Source of the DNA: Anastrepha obliqua | Lineage: Eukaryota; Arthropoda; Insecta; Diptera; Tephritidae | Length of the DNA stretch: 64,000 nt | NCBI RefSeq assembly: GCF_027943255.1 | Contig: NC_072892.1 | Location: 122,901,792 to 122,965,791 of the forward strand | Reading direction: 5' to 3' | In this document: positions 62,862 through 64,000 of the stretch, in pieces | Layout: every line of letters begins with the position of its first letter | Numbering within the stretch: the stretch's first letter is position 1 | Translations under genes and position numbers: made by a program | Notes under the pieces: model-generated | What the model saw: only the letters and a program-made list of their open reading frames with translations | What the model was told of the DNA's origin: nothing | Databases searched by the model: none

Positions 62862-64000
62862 TGCCAAGCTTATGATAGGTCGACAAATAGTACTCAATCT
62901 CAATTCATTCTGTTATTGACTAAACATTCCCGCCTTACATACATCTTTGCACATATTGAAATGTTTCGATGCGCGTATGAGGAAGATGTTTAAGAATCTT
63001 GCTTGGATGTGCATTGCAGTATGATGTTTGTCCGCCAAAGTAACCGTCTGTACTTTTCAGTGAAGCTTCTTTTCTACGATGACGTCATTTCAGGGTTACT
63101 CACATTTGACTGTAGTGGATGTCTTAAAATTCAATGCTGATGTTAGCCGGTTCTTACTTCAGAAGGCACCAATTGAAGGAGGTCTCACATACAATGATTT
63201 GATGGTATTTTAACGTATTTCTACCAGGCTGACCTTGAACTCCATAAGTTTTTTAAGGAGCAAGTTGAAACTATGCGAAAGTATTTTTGCAAAGAAATTT
63301 TTGCAAAAAGCTCTTCCTATTTTTTAGCTTAGTTTGCCAATATTTCAATCAATATTTATTTTTTTTGCATCGAAAGTAATCGAAAATCGTAAGTAGGATA
63401 CTATCAATGTGACTATGTCCTTTCACATTTTGGCCAAGTCCCGCTCCGCCCTCGTTTTGCGCGAAATTAAGGCCTGGTCGCAGAATGGTTAATAAAGGAC
63501 CAGTGCTTTTGTAAGATTATCCAAGTTTCAGCTGCAGCACGAGCTTATCGGTCATTATGTGTGTGAACAGCTAATTAGTAGTTATTTTGTGTGCACACTT
63601 GTATATTGTGTGCGAGTGAGTATTTCAGCGAGCAGTGCTCTTAAATTTGTATTTGACGCGCTCGCGCATATTGTATGCCACAAAGCTTTGTGGTGTGGCC
63701 GCCGTTTGCTGGTTGCAGGTTGCAGGTTGCAGATTTCACATTGCCGTTGCCATGACCATTTTCATTGTGGCTAAACAGTTTAAATTTTCACACATGTGAA
63801 TTTCACCTAAGCGCTGAAGTGCCGCAGCGTATTGGGTGGGAGGTGGGATTAGGACATTAAGTCCGGGCAGGGATTTCGCACTTTAATTCCTGGTAATTTA
63901 TTTTTAATTCGCGTTTTGTACTGAACTAATTATGGTTGCAGCAAATGGGAGGTGTAGGCTTTTGGTTGAAGGTGTAAATCGGAGTGGTGGGGTTGGAATT
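62862..64000. other. Intron sequence to window end
   Basis: No dynein exon or other gene found. A small GGTTGCA tandem (GGTTGCAGGTTGCAGGTTGCAG in two parts) lies at 63708-63730. Confidence 0.4.

Overview
Type of organism. The window is nuclear DNA of an insect, most probably a higher fly (cyclorrhaphan; a tephritid-like genome is my guess and is not proven). It has spliced genes with GT-AG introns, a fly-type papilin, an axonemal dynein heavy chain, and a very dense load of mariner-like transposons, non-LTR retrotransposons, MITEs and a tRNA-derived SINE. There is no CRISPR array, operon, rRNA gene or convincing free-standing tRNA gene.

Layout. (1) 1-10409, plus strand: the 3' two thirds of papilin (Ppn), 16 exons running through TSP1 repeats, a Ser/Thr-rich mucin block, 12 Cys-rich cassettes, 12 Kunitz domains, a Cys-rich/WAP segment, 3 Ig domains and the C-terminal PLAC domain. 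The 3' UTR follows. (2) 11.48-17.46 kb: a transposon cluster (RNase H-bearing non-LTR element, Tc1/IS630-like copy, mariner pieces, RTE-like piece). (3) 17795-18754, plus strand: a small four-exon gene of unknown function. (4) 23372-45699, minus strand: the last six exons of an axonemal dynein heavy chain of DNAH10 type. Its introns are full of transposons; one is 15 kb, and the next one upstream runs more than 18 kb, past the window end. The remaining sequence to 64000 looks like that intron.

Mobile DNA. The best candidate for a little-described system is a 2.87-kb DNA transposon at 47754-50623. It sits inside an older mariner copy, has near-identical terminal inverted repeats of about 555 bp, starts CACTGG, and is flanked by a 3-bp TTA duplication. 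It encodes, on the minus strand, a two-exon protein with a DDE-like set of motifs. I recognise the protein family from many unannotated animal proteins but cannot name a described superfamily for it with certainty. A 624-bp MITE at 40367-40990 has matching CACTGCGTTACA ends and a 3-bp TAA duplication, so it may be a nonautonomous relative. Other structured elements are a 1.1-kb foldback element with GTCTGCC subterminal repeats (28314-29432), a tRNA-derived SINE family with about ten copies (one with a clean 13-bp target duplication), two TTAA-flanked GGGGTTA elements, two tandem-repeat arrays with units of about 70-80 bp, and at least ten separate mariner-like remnants, several of them internal-deletion derivatives.

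How the genes relate. Papilin (extracellular matrix) and the dynein (ciliary/sperm motility) are functionally unrelated neighbours. The unknown gene and the dynein are transcribed convergently. No joint pathway is suggested.
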